From: Synechococcales cyanobacterium bin31.maxbin.ball.101
GTDB lineage: Bacteria > Cyanobacteriota > Cyanobacteriia > Leptolyngbyales > Leptolyngbyaceae
DNA length: 64,000 nt
Reading direction: 5' to 3'
NCBI GenBank assembly: GCA_013298165.1
Contig: JAAFJU010000001.1
Span: 42,826 to 106,825 of the forward strand
Shown: one piece after another, positions 10,313 through 18,671 of the stretch
How positions within the stretch are numbered: the stretch's first letter is position 1
Layout of the letters: each line of letters opens with the position of its first letter
Translations under genes and position numbers: made by a program
The notes under the pieces: generated by a model
What the model was told of the DNA's origin: nothing
Databases searched by the model: none
Seen by the model: only the letters and a program-made list of their open reading frames with translations

Positions 10313-12658
10313 ATGGTCGCTAACATTCATCCGTCTGATTCTGCATTTGATTCCAATAGCCAACGTATTGACGTTCAAACGACTACCAATAGTACAACAC
10401 CGGAACAAGCAGAGAAGTCGTCCAACGGCAACACTCCCCAATCGCCCAAACCACGGATAGGCGATCGCTTTAAACTCCCCAAACACCTCAGTCTCCGGGC
10501 AAAAGCAACCCTAGCGGCGATCGCGATCGGCACCCTGTCAGCAACCATGGTCGGCGGTACAGCCTACTGGGTCGCCAACCAAACGGTGGGTAAAAATGTT
10601 CTTGAAACCTCCACCAATACCAGCAGCAGCATGGCGGATAAAATTAACCGCTTTATGTTTGAACGGTATGGCGACATTCAGGTGCTATCTAGTCTTCCAA
10701 TTTTGACAAACCCTAAAGTTCGGACTGAAATTCCCATTGCAGAACAGTCGAAAATTCTGACCAAATTTGCTAAAACCTATCAGGTGTATGACAGCATTGC
10801 AGCATTTGATCTGACGGGAAATGTCATCGTTCAATCGGAAGGCACACCGCTGGGCAATCATCGCGATCGGGAGTATTTCAAGACCGTTCTTCGTACTGAG
10901 AAACCGATGGTGAGTGAGCCAGAACTCTCGAAATCCAGCGGGAAAATGGTGATTCACTTTGCCGCTCCGCTTCGCGATTCAGAAACCAATAAAATGATCG
11001 GCGTGGTCCGTAGCCGGATGTCCCTAGAAGCCGTCAGTGAGGTGGCAGCACTCTCCGGTTCGGGGAGCGATGCCTTCTACGTCACCGATAACGCAGGCAA
11101 CATCTTCATCGCCAAAGACCAAAAATATATCAACCAAAAACTGTGGGATGTTTTGCCCGGTTCAGGACTCTGGAAAGACACCACTGGAATCGATAGCAGC
11201 AACCTCTCCCTCGACACGCTGAATCAAAATAAAGAACTCCTCGTCGGTCATGCCCAACTCAAGACCTTCCCCGGACTTCCCGAACTCCAATGGCGCGCCG
11301 TCCGATCGGCTCCCAGCAGCAACGCATTCGCCGCCCAACAGCAGATGCTCTTCACGTTGATTTTGGGGACGGCAGGGGTCTCATTATTGGTCGCTGTGAT
11401 TGCAGCGGTGCTGGCGAGTCGGGCGGTGCGACCGATCGAAACCGCCGCGCAAGCCGTGGAACAAATCGGAGCGGGAGATTTGAGCATTCGGATTCCGGTC
11501 ATCGGCAATGACGAAGTGTCCCGCCTCTCGTCCAATATCAACCAAATGACCGAGCAAATTAATACGCTCATTACCGAACAAAAAGCCGAATCCGATCGCA
11601 TTGAAATCGCCCGCCAGGAAGCCCGTGCTGATGCGTCTGCTGCGATCGATGAACAGAAGCACCAAAAGGAATTCCTCCAAAAACGCGCACTGGAATTGCT
11701 CATGGAAGTGGACCCGGTTAGCAAAGGTGATCTCACGATTCGCGCAACGGTGACGGCGGATGAAGTGGGGACGATCGCGGATTCCTACAATGCCTTGATT
11801 CGATCGCTCCGTCGCATTGTTGAACAGGTGAAAACTGCGTCGCAATCGGTAACAGCAACGGCATCCAGCAGTGAAATCTCAGCGAATGAACTGTCCCAGG
11901 AAGCCCGTCACCAGATGCAATCCATTCTTCTGGCGTTTGAACAAATCGAAGTCATGGCAGAATCCATCCAAGGCGTCGCCGATCGTGCCCAAAAAGCAGA
12001 AGATCAAGTGGTTCAAGCCACCGCGACGATCAAAGCGGGGGATGATGCGATGAACCGGACGGTCATCGGGATTTCGGCGATTCGGGAAACGGTGTCGGAA
12101 ACATCGAAAAAAGTGAAACGTCTGGGTGAAGCGTCCCAGAAGATTTCCAAAGTCGTCAGTTTGATTGGGGGCTTTGCGTCTCAGACGAACCTGTTGGCAT
12201 TGAACGCGGCGATCGAAGCGGCACGAGCTGGGGAAGAAGGACGCGGGTTTGCGGTGGTTGCGGAAGAAGTGCGATCGCTCGCTCAACAGTCTGCGGCGGC
12301 AACGGCGGAAATTGAGCAACTCGTCGAAGAGATTCAGACCCAGACCAATGAAGTGGTCACGGCGATGGAAGACGGGACGCAGCAGGTCGTCACCGGAACC
12401 CAATTGGTTCAAGAAACCCGTCAACGTCTCAATCAAATTACGCAAGTGAGTACGCAAATCACGCAGTTAGTCCAGGAAATTTCCGAAGCGACGGCAGCGC
12501 AGACGGAAGCTTCTAATGCGGTCAGTGCCACGATGAAAGAAGTGGCAGGGATCGCCGACGAAACCTCCAAGCGATCGGACACGGTGTCGAGTTCATTCTC
12601 CGACCTGGTGAACGTTGCTAAAGGTCTAGAAGTCAGCATCACTCAGTTCAAACTGTAA
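10313..12658 (+). CDS. Methyl-accepting chemotaxis protein (PilJ/HmpD type) with periplasmic cache-like domain
   Basis: A 781-residue transducer. A ~50-residue polar cytoplasmic leader precedes TM1 (~62-85). A periplasmic sensor of ~260 residues follows; its PAS/cache-like features include [26 protein letters not shown]2 (~345-368) is followed by a HAMP domain ([20 protein letters not shown]), a second HAMP-like segment (~468-525), and the long signalling coiled coil. Its hairpin tip [20 protein letters not shown] (~625-645) binds CheA and CheW. Unlike PixJ, it has no GAF/phytochrome bilin-binding domain; the ligand is unknown, but the dCache-like fold usually binds small molecules. In Nostoc and Synechocystis such proteins cluster at cell poles or septa and control pilus motility. 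Confidence 0.92.
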   Translation: MVANIHPSDSAFDSNSQRIDVQTTTNSTTPEQAEKSSNGNTPQSPKPRIGDRFKLPKHLSLRAKATLAAIAIGTLSATMVGGTAYWVANQTVGKNVLETSTNTSSSMADKINRFMFERYGDIQVLSSLPILTNPKVRTEIPIAEQSKILTKFAKTYQVYDSIAAFDLTGNVIVQSEGTPLGNHRDREYFKTVLRTEKPMVSEPELSKSSGKMVIHFAAPLRDSETNKMIGVVRSRMSLEAVSEVAALSGSGSDAFYVTDNAGNIFIAKDQKYINQKLWDVLPGSGLWKDTTGIDSSNLSLDTLNQNKELLVGHAQLKTFPGLPELQWRAVRSAPSSNAFAAQQQMLFTLILGTAGVSLLVAVIAAVLASRAVRPIETAAQAVEQIGAGDLSIRIPVIGNDEVSRLSSNINQMTEQINTLITEQKAESDRIEIARQEARADASAAIDEQKHQKEFLQKRALELLMEVDPVSKGDLTIRATVTADEVGTIADSYNALIRSLRRIVEQVKTASQSVTATASSSEISANELSQEARHQMQSILLAFEQIEVMAESIQGVADRAQKAEDQVVQATATIKAGDDAMNRTVIGISAIRETVSETSKKVKRLGEASQKISKVVSLIGGFASQTNLLALNAAIEAARAGEEGRGFAVVAEEVRSLAQQSAAATAEIEQLVEEIQTQTNEVVTAMEDGTQQVVTGTQLVQETRQRLNQITQVSTQITQLVQEISEATAAQTEASNAVSATMKEVAGIADETSKRSDTVSSSFSDLVNVAKGLEVSITQFKL

Positions 12659-12680
12659 AACCCGATCGCTCCGTTCCCAA

Positions 12681-12809
12681 CCACCTCGGAATGAATTCCG
12701 AGGCTCATAGCGAAAACCTGTTGAAACAGGTTGAAGAGAAACAATCAATCTCTTTCAGTCCGTTTCAACGGACTTCCGCTATGAGCCTTGGGTTTCTAAC
12801 CCAAGGTGG
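12681..12809. repeat. Multi-hairpin structured repeat, copy 1
   Basis: A 129-base element with a nested, multibranched fold. Hairpin 1 is 12684-12703 (CCTCGGA/TCCGAGG around ATGAAT). A closing stem pairs CTCATAGCG 12704-12712 with CGCTATGAG 12777-12785. Inside are AACCTGTT/AACAGGTT (12715-12732), AAGAGA/TCTCTT (12734-12754) and AGTCCGTT/AACGGACT (12757-12774). A final hairpin is CCTTGGGTT/AACCCAAGG (12786-12806). The same order of helices with different stem sequences occurs at 33338-33462. It lies between the transducer and cheA genes of one operon. Confidence 0.85.
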
Positions 12810-12871
12810 TCACGAACGAAGCGAGACCATCCTCCGCCCGATCGCTTCTCACTCCATCTCCCCAATCTCCT

Positions 12872-15800
12872 ATGTCAGCCACTACCCTCGAATACGACGA
12901 ACAAATCTATCAATTCTTCATCGAAGAATCCCTCGAATTTCTCCAAATCCTCGAACAAGGATTACTCGATCTGCGTCACGATCGCAGCGTCTCAAAAATC
13001 CACGAACTCATGCGCGCCGCCCACTCCATCAAAGGAGGAGCCGCGAGTATGGGACTCGATGCCATCAAAGCGATCGCCCACCAGATTGAAGATGTCTTCC
13101 GAGCGCTGTATCGGTTAGAAACACCGATCGAGTCAGATTTTGAATCGCTGTTATTGCAAGCTTACGATTGCTTAAGTCAACCATTATTGGAACAGATTCA
13201 AACCGGATCTCACGATGGAGACGCGGCACTTCGAGCGGCGAAACCGATTTTGGATCAGTTGGCGGATTGGCTCGGGAGTGTGTTGCAGGATGTGGATCAT
13301 GAGCTGCCGACCAGTGCTGAGCTGGGGTTTGACCTGGTGGCGATCATTTTTGGCACGGATGTGGCGCAAGGGATTGAGCGATTGGAAGGCGTGTTGGCGA
13401 ATCCGATCGATCGGGAAGTGTTCTGTGAGATTCATGCGCAGGCGGAAGTGTTTATTGGGGTTGGGCAATTGGTGAATGTGCCTGGATTTGTGCGCATTGC
13501 TCAAGCGACGATCGCGGCACTCGATACTCAGCCGGAAAGAGCATTGGAGATTGGGGCGATCGCGCTGGAAGAATTTAAGCTTTCGCAAGCGGGGGTTTTG
13601 GATAAGACGGCTTTAGATGGGGGTGAGCCGAGTGAAGGGCTGTTGGCGTTTGCAGTACCAGGTTTTGTGGTGGAAGCTCTGGCGAGCAGCCCCCCAGCCC
13701 CCAATTTTGGGGGAGCCGGAATTGGGGAGATGAGTTTTGATTCTGGGGGGACTGAGTATTGGATGGGGCTGAATCAAGGTAGTGAGAATGATGGGTTTGG
13801 AAGTGAGCCGATCGCACCGACGAGTGAGTTTGATCTTGAAAATATTTTCGGGATGGTTCGTCAAGAGGTTGCGGATTCTAATCTCGATACGATGTTTGCG
13901 ACCGCTCAGCCAGAAACACCTGTCCCGAATCTCAGTGATATTTTCAGTTTCAATCCCCAGCCGATCGGGGAAATGGATCTCGATAGCTTATTCAGTCCCA
14001 ATCCGGCGATCGTTGAAGCCATTGAAGCCATTGAAGCACCCGATCTCAATGCCATCTTTAGGGGTGAACCGTTAGAGATTCCGAGTTCGGATCTCGATGA
14101 TATTTTTAGCGTCAAAGCTCCGCCGATCGCGCCCATTTTTGAGCTTCAAACCGATGCTCAAATCGACGTTCAGCCTGTTGTTTCTAAAGTTCAGCCCAAC
14201 GTTCAAACTGAAGCTGAAACTGTTGTTTCTGAAGTTCAAACCATTGCTTCTAAAGTTCAACCCGCTGTTTCTGAAGTTCAACCTGTCGTTCCCAACGTTG
14301 CTCAAACGGTTGCGCTTGAGGTCAAACCAGTTGTTAAACGAAAAGCAGCAACGGCGACCACTGGACCTATAGCATCCAACACCATCAAAGTCGATCTTCC
14401 ACGACTAGAACGGTTAAACAACCAAATTGGCGAACTGATTACGCAAGAAAATGGCGCGATTCTTCAGGTCAAACAACTGCAAGGACTCGTCAGCCGTTTA
14501 ACCGATCGCATGTCCCGCTTTGAGTCCACCACCAAAGGACTCCAAGACTTCACCGACAAGAGCCAGAACGATCGGGTTCGGCTGCAAATGCTGCAATTCC
14601 CAATGGGAGCAGAAACAGGAAAAATCATTGATTACAGTACAGAATCGATCGCCTTTGGAATGGATCAACCCGAACTCGATCCACTACAGATGGATAGCTA
14701 CAGCGAATTGCATTTGCTCGTCCAAAGTGTCATCGAAGAAATGGCACAGTTTGGCGAAGGACTCCGGGATATGAATCTCGTCATGCAACAAGCCCAACAC
14801 ACCCAACATCAAAAACAACAAACCCTCAAGCAAGTCCGAAACGATCTGCTCTGGGTCCGGATGTTTCCCTTGGGCGACACCCTGCAACGCTTTCCCCGCA
14901 TGGTTCGCGACCTCTCCACGGAATACCACAAAAAAGTCGCCGTCACGCTTAGCGGCACCAACACCCTTGTCGATAAAGCCATCCTGGACAAACTCAACGA
15001 TCCCCTCCTGCACCTGGTCCGCAACGCCTTCGACCACGGTGTGGAACCGCCCGCCGATCGCACCGCCCAAGGCAAACCCGCCGAAGCCACGATCGAACTC
15101 CGCGCCTACCATCGTGGCAACCAAACCTACATCGAAGTCCGCGACGATGGACGCGGCATTGACCTCGAAAAAGTCAAAGCGAAAGCGATTTCTAAAAAAC
15201 TAATCACAGAAGAAGAGGCGAAAACCCTCACGAGCGAACAGATTCAGGAATTCCTCTTCGCCCCCGGCTTCTCCACCGCCGCCCAAGTCAGCGAACTCTC
15301 CGGTCGGGGCGTCGGACTCGACACCGTACGATCGCAGATCCGTTTGCTCAAAGGTGGCATTACCATTCAATCAGAATTGGGCAAAGGTACTACGTTCACG
15401 ATGCGATTGCCATTGACGTTAACGGTTGCAAAACTGTTGGTGTGCAGCATTGGATCAAACCTGTTGGCATTGCCGATGGATAGTTTGGTTTCGATCGTCT
15501 CCGTCACCCCCAACGACATCACCACCCTCAACGGCAACGCCTACTACAAAATCCAAGATCAACTCATCCCGCTCTATCCCAAAGCCCAGTTCCTCAACCA
15601 CTACAAAATCTCCCGCAGCATCAGCGATCACCTGCAATCATTGGCAATGCCCGAAAGCGGCAAATTCCCGCTCCTCCTGATCGCAGGCGAATCCGACATC
15701 ATCGCCTTACCCGTGGACCAAATCCTGCAAGAACAAGAACTAGTCATCAAGCCATTCTCCTCGACCATCCAACCGCCACCTTACCTGTACGGCTGTACAA

Positions 15801-16312
15801 TCCTGGGCGATGGCAGTTTGGTTCCCGTTCTCGACACAACGGCATTGATTACGCCCGATCGATCGACTGCAATTACAAATGCCAACGCAGGAAACCATTC
15901 CGTGTTGGACGATCGTTCAACCGATCGCATTCCCAGCATTCTCGTCGTCGATGACTCCCTCACCGCCCGCAGCACCCTCTGCGCGACATTGAAAAAAGCA
16001 GGCTATCACACCCTCCAAGCCCGCGACGGACGCGAAGCCCTCACCCAGCTCACCCAACACCCCGAAATCCAAGCCGTCTTCTGCGACATCGAAATGCCCA
16101 ACATGAACGGCTTCGAGTTCCTGACCCACTGCCGTCCCGATCGCCCGAAAGACAAGCTCCCAATTTTCATGGTCACATCCCGCAGCGCCGAAAAGCACCG
16201 CCAAATCGCCCAAGCCCTAGGAGCCACCGCATACCTCACCAAACCCTTCCTAGAACAAGACCTCCTCAAAACCCTCAAAACCGCTCTAGCTCCTGCTTTA
16301 GTTCCCGCGTAG
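12872..16312 (+). CDS. Hybrid CheA histidine kinase (PilL/HmpE/PixL type) with C-terminal receiver
   Basis: From ATG 12872 (1146 residues), which directly precedes the Hpt domain. An upstream GTG in frame at 12806 lies inside a repeat and is rejected. Hpt: MRAAHSIKGGAASMGL with phospho-His H51. A long linker follows (about 150-500) with six acidic D-L-x-x-(I/M/L)-F motifs (about 319-412) and a V-Q-P/V-V-S-type repeat tract (about 423-490). Then come the dimerisation helices (VDLPRLERLNNQIGELI) and the GHKL ATPase (LHLVRNAFDHGVE, DDGRGIDLEKV, SGRGVGLDTV, about 700-846). A CheW-like regulatory domain (about 850-995) and a receiver with D1072 (FCDIEMPNMNGFEF) complete it. It phosphorylates the CheY and PatA-like regulators of this operon. 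Residues ~270-282 are encoded by a dispersed repeat. Confidence 0.92.
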   Translation: MSATTLEYDEQIYQFFIEESLEFLQILEQGLLDLRHDRSVSKIHELMRAAHSIKGGAASMGLDAIKAIAHQIEDVFRALYRLETPIESDFESLLLQAYDCLSQPLLEQIQTGSHDGDAALRAAKPILDQLADWLGSVLQDVDHELPTSAELGFDLVAIIFGTDVAQGIERLEGVLANPIDREVFCEIHAQAEVFIGVGQLVNVPGFVRIAQATIAALDTQPERALEIGAIALEEFKLSQAGVLDKTALDGGEPSEGLLAFAVPGFVVEALASSPPAPNFGGAGIGEMSFDSGGTEYWMGLNQGSENDGFGSEPIAPTSEFDLENIFGMVRQEVADSNLDTMFATAQPETPVPNLSDIFSFNPQPIGEMDLDSLFSPNPAIVEAIEAIEAPDLNAIFRGEPLEIPSSDLDDIFSVKAPPIAPIFELQTDAQIDVQPVVSKVQPNVQTEAETVVSEVQTIASKVQPAVSEVQPVVPNVAQTVALEVKPVVKRKAATATTGPIASNTIKVDLPRLERLNNQIGELITQENGAILQVKQLQGLVSRLTDRMSRFESTTKGLQDFTDKSQNDRVRLQMLQFPMGAETGKIIDYSTESIAFGMDQPELDPLQMDSYSELHLLVQSVIEEMAQFGEGLRDMNLVMQQAQHTQHQKQQTLKQVRNDLLWVRMFPLGDTLQRFPRMVRDLSTEYHKKVAVTLSGTNTLVDKAILDKLNDPLLHLVRNAFDHGVEPPADRTAQGKPAEATIELRAYHRGNQTYIEVRDDGRGIDLEKVKAKAISKKLITEEEAKTLTSEQIQEFLFAPGFSTAAQVSELSGRGVGLDTVRSQIRLLKGGITIQSELGKGTTFTMRLPLTLTVAKLLVCSIGSNLLALPMDSLVSIVSVTPNDITTLNGNAYYKIQDQLIPLYPKAQFLNHYKISRSISDHLQSLAMPESGKFPLLLIAGESDIIALPVDQILQEQELVIKPFSSTIQPPPYLYGCTILGDGSLVPVLDTTALITPDRSTAITNANAGNHSVLDDRSTDRIPSILVVDDSLTARSTLCATLKKAGYHTLQARDGREALTQLTQHPEIQAVFCDIEMPNMNGFEFLTHCRPDRPKDKLPIFMVTSRSAEKHRQIAQALGATAYLTKPFLEQDLLKTLKTALAPALVPA
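13681..13717. repeat. GC-rich palindromic half-element embedded in the cheA coding sequence
   Basis: GCGAGCAGCCCCCCAGCCCC, AATTTT, then GGGGGAGC closely matches the intergenic half-elements at 9682-9716 and 21189-21285. Here it is read in frame as a Ser/Pro/Gly segment (SSPPAPNFGGAG) of the CheA linker. Confidence 0.7.
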
Positions 16313-16340
16313 TTCTGAATCGATCGTCATTGCCGAAGCT

Positions 16341-16464
16341 CGATCCCCCTAAATCCCCCTTAAAAAGGGGGACTTTGAGACTAGTAATTTAGGGAAATCT
16401 GAATCCAATTCTTCTCCTCTCTAAACTCCGGTCCCCCCTTTCCAAGGGGGCTAGGGGGATCGGG
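16341..16464. repeat. MITE-like inverted-repeat element A, copy 1
   Basis: About 124 bases. The left end is CGATCCCCCTAAATCCCCCT followed by T/A then AAAGGGGGACTTTGAG. The right end is GGTCCCCCCTTTCCAAGGGG then GCTAGGGGGATCGGG, so the termini are inverted repeats of CGATCCCCCTA and each end forms its own hairpin. Sibling copies are at 19857-19976, 22626-22747 and 34413-34534. It lies between cheA and the second cheW gene. Confidence 0.85.
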
Positions 16465-16479
16465 CCTCCGCAACAAGCA

Positions 16480-16518
16480 ATTCTTCATTCTTCATTCTTC
16501 ATTCTTCATTCTTCATTC
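16480..16518. repeat. 7-bp tandem repeat (ATTCTTC) upstream of the second cheW gene
   Basis: Five perfect ATTCTTC units (16480-16514) followed by a degenerate unit and another ATTCTTCC at 16522-16529, abutting the ATG at 16531. The whole 50-base leader is pyrimidine-rich and carries no purine-rich ribosome site. Confidence 0.85.
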
Positions 16519-16530
16519 CCAATTCTTCCC

Positions 16531-17019
16531 ATGCTACTCCACCCAAAATTCCAAACCCTCCGCCCCACCACCCCACCCGTCCCCCAAATCAAAGCCCTAC
16601 TGATCGAAATCCAAGATCTCCGCCTCGCCATTCCCCTCGACATCCTCGTCAAAGTGATCCGCACGCCCAGCACCATTTTCAAAAGCGGCGACAAATGGAT
16701 GGGCATGACCCAACTCGACCAAGACAGCCTCCTCGTCCTCGATCTCTACCGCAAAATCTACGGCATCGATAACCCCAAACCTGTTGAAAATCTGGTTATC
16801 GTTCACGATCGTCAACCCGCCCTCACCCAACTCCTCGGCATCCCCGTCAGCCATCTCCCCACCATGATCAGCTTCCCCGCCGACAGCCTCAAACCCATTT
16901 CCGCAGACTATCGCAATACCGACACCCTTGGCATTGCCAGCCACATGGCAGTCATTAATCCCACAACCAATCCAGAAACAATCTTCATCCTAGATACAGA
17001 CCGACTCTTCGTAAACTAA
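16531..17019 (+). CDS. Second CheW-like protein of the chemosensory operon
   Basis: A 162-residue CheW-domain protein: LLIEIQDLRLAIPLDILVKV starts the fold, and a W-M-G-M / LVLDLYRKIYG segment replaces the usual R-G-x-V-x-x-V-D-L pattern. LVIVHDRQPALTQLLGIPVS is the second sub-domain. The conserved linker Arg and Gly of canonical CheW are not obvious, so it may be a divergent coupling protein or regulator rather than a standard scaffold. It is last in the operon, 218 bases after cheA; the gap holds a MITE-like element and a 7-bp tandem repeat. The absence of a purine-rich ribosome site suggests weak or regulated translation. Confidence 0.75.
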   Translation: MLLHPKFQTLRPTTPPVPQIKALLIEIQDLRLAIPLDILVKVIRTPSTIFKSGDKWMGMTQLDQDSLLVLDLYRKIYGIDNPKPVENLVIVHDRQPALTQLLGIPVSHLPTMISFPADSLKPISADYRNTDTLGIASHMAVINPTTNPETIFILDTDRLFVN

Positions 17020-17030
17020 TCCCCAATCTT

Positions 17031-17069
17031 GTCCCCCCAGAATTGGGGGTTAGGGGGCGGTTCGTCAGG
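17031..17069. repeat. GC-rich palindromic half-element, inverted copy
   Basis: GTCCCCCCAGAATTGGGGGT then TAGGGGGCGGTTCGTCAGG is the reverse complement of the 9682-9716 half-element. It lies between the convergent second cheW gene and the EamA transporter gene and could act as a bidirectional transcript end, although no U-run follows. Confidence 0.75.
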
Positions 17070-17105
17070 GACTTTATTTTGACGCAGATCCCAAAACCCG
17101 ATCGC

Positions 17106-17969
17106 CTACCCGATCGCCATCACCACCACTCCACTCACCATAATCGCCGCCCCAAAAAGCCGTTCCCGAATCCCCTTCTCACCAAATAGGAAATACCCAA
17201 ACCCCACACTAATTAAAGCACTCAAACGCTTCACCGCAATCACCTGCGTCACCGCCACCATCCCCACCGCCACCATTTGACAACCCACCCCAATCCCATT
17301 GGCCAACCCCGCTGCCAATAGCAATTTCCAATGGGTACGAATGCCTTGAATCGGCTGTTTTGATTTCAAAACCACCAACGGCAAAATTCCTAACCCAATA
17401 AACGCAAACAACACGATCGCCCAAAAAATCGGCGACGAATTCATCACGCCCACCTTATCAAAGGTCGAAGTAATACTCCAAATAAACGCCACCACCACCA
17501 TCATCCGCGTGCCCTTATTGCGAAAAATCGATCGCAATGGCGCAAAGAACCCATTGGAGGCCGATCGTAAATTCAACACATAAGATCCAATCACGATCAA
17601 AAACACCCCAACTCCATCCCACAACGTCGGCACCTCCCGCACAATCAATGGCGACGTAACGAGTAAAAACAAGGGCGTCAATGTAGACAAGGGCGACGTC
17701 AACGACAAATCCGCAATCCGAATTGCCTTCACATACAGCGTATAGGCCACCACATTCAAACAGCCGCCAATCACGATCGCCATCCCAAAATTCGGTCCGA
17801 GCTTTGGAATGCCGACGATCGCCAGAACAGGCAATAGCGAAACCGCCGCCACCAGCATCCCCACGCAAGCCACTAAATACTCATCCAAAAAACTTAGGCT
17901 TTTCTTACTAAAGACATCCTTCAAAGATTCAAAGAAAGCCGTTAAAATTGCAAGAACCAACCAAGTCAT
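17106..17969 (-). CDS. EamA/DMT family transporter
   Basis: A 287-residue membrane protein with about ten hydrophobic helices, and the duplicated EamA layout of the drug/metabolite transporter superfamily. The first repeat starts WLVLAILTAFFESLKDVFSK and the second RMMVVVAFIWSITSTFDKVG. The first repeat ends DGVGVFLIVIGSYVLNL, and RLSALISVGFGYFLFGEKGI gives the typical helix-8/9 E-K motif. Family members exchange or export amino acids, nucleobases or other metabolites; the substrate cannot be predicted. It is convergent with the cheW gene and its start lies 15 bases from that of the divergent miaE. Confidence 0.85.
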   Translation of the reverse strand: MTWLVLAILTAFFESLKDVFSKKSLSFLDEYLVACVGMLVAAVSLLPVLAIVGIPKLGPNFGMAIVIGGCLNVVAYTLYVKAIRIADLSLTSPLSTLTPLFLLVTSPLIVREVPTLWDGVGVFLIVIGSYVLNLRSASNGFFAPLRSIFRNKGTRMMVVVAFIWSITSTFDKVGVMNSSPIFWAIVLFAFIGLGILPLVVLKSKQPIQGIRTHWKLLLAAGLANGIGVGCQMVAVGMVAVTQVIAVKRLSALISVGFGYFLFGEKGIRERLFGAAIMVSGVVVMAIG

Positions 17970-17984
17970 AGAAACACCCCAAAA

Positions 17985-18590
17985 ATGCCAACGATCGCCC
18001 CGACTCTACCTCGCATCAAGTTTTTGCTCGAACCCACCCGTGACGAATGGACCCAGCAAACCCTCGCCAACATGGATACGATCCTGCTCGATCATTCCAA
18101 CTGTGAACGCAAGGCCGCAAGCGTAGCACTAAAGTTCATGTCCCGCTACCCATCCAATACCAAACTCGTCCACGAACTCACCCACCTGGCCCAGGAAGAA
18201 CTGCTCCACTTCCACCAAGTCAACCAGATCATGCAGGATCGCAACATTCCCCTCGCGCCCCTCAACGCCCCACCCTACGGTGCCGCCCTCAACCAAGTCG
18301 TCCGCCGTCCCGAACCCGATCGGTTCCTAGACATGCTCCTGGTATCGGCCTTGATCGAAGCCCGCAGCCACGAACGCCTCGGACTGATCGGCCAGCATTG
18401 CGAAGATCAAGAACTCGCCGAATTTTACCGATCGCTGATGGAATCTGAAGCCCGACATTACGGTCTGTACTGGGTTTTGGCGGATACTTATTTCGATCGA
18501 TCGGTGGTCATGGAGCGCTTAGAGGCGATCGCGATCGTCGAAAGTAATATTCTCTCCACACTCCATCCCGAACCCCGCGTCCATAGCTAA
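17985..18590 (+). CDS. miaE: tRNA-(ms2io6A)-hydroxylase MiaE
   Basis: MiaE is a ferritin-like diiron monooxygenase that hydroxylates the isopentenyl group of ms2i6A37 in tRNA. The 201-residue protein carries the expected carboxylate/His ligand sets: E72 and H75 in QEELLHFHQVNQIM, E125 and H129 in SALIEARSHERLGLI, and E155 and H158 in LMESEARHYGLYW. The length is typical. The same window encodes MiaA (326-1360), which makes the i6A precursor; MiaB is not seen. The start lies 15 bases from the divergent EamA gene, so their promoters must overlap. Confidence 0.92.
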   Translation: MPTIAPTLPRIKFLLEPTRDEWTQQTLANMDTILLDHSNCERKAASVALKFMSRYPSNTKLVHELTHLAQEELLHFHQVNQIMQDRNIPLAPLNAPPYGAALNQVVRRPEPDRFLDMLLVSALIEARSHERLGLIGQHCEDQELAEFYRSLMESEARHYGLYWVLADTYFDRSVVMERLEAIAIVESNILSTLHPEPRVHS

Positions 18591-18671
18591 TGCTTTGCTA
18601 ATGCTTTAAGCGATCGCCTCATGTGCTAAGGTTTGGACTTTCACGCTTTAGATTCCACGCTTTAGATTTTT

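Noticed and set aside
12806..12871. Upstream GTG start for cheA
   Set aside because: It lies inside the structured repeat and would add 22 residues with no Hpt similarity; the ATG at 12872 begins at the domain edge.
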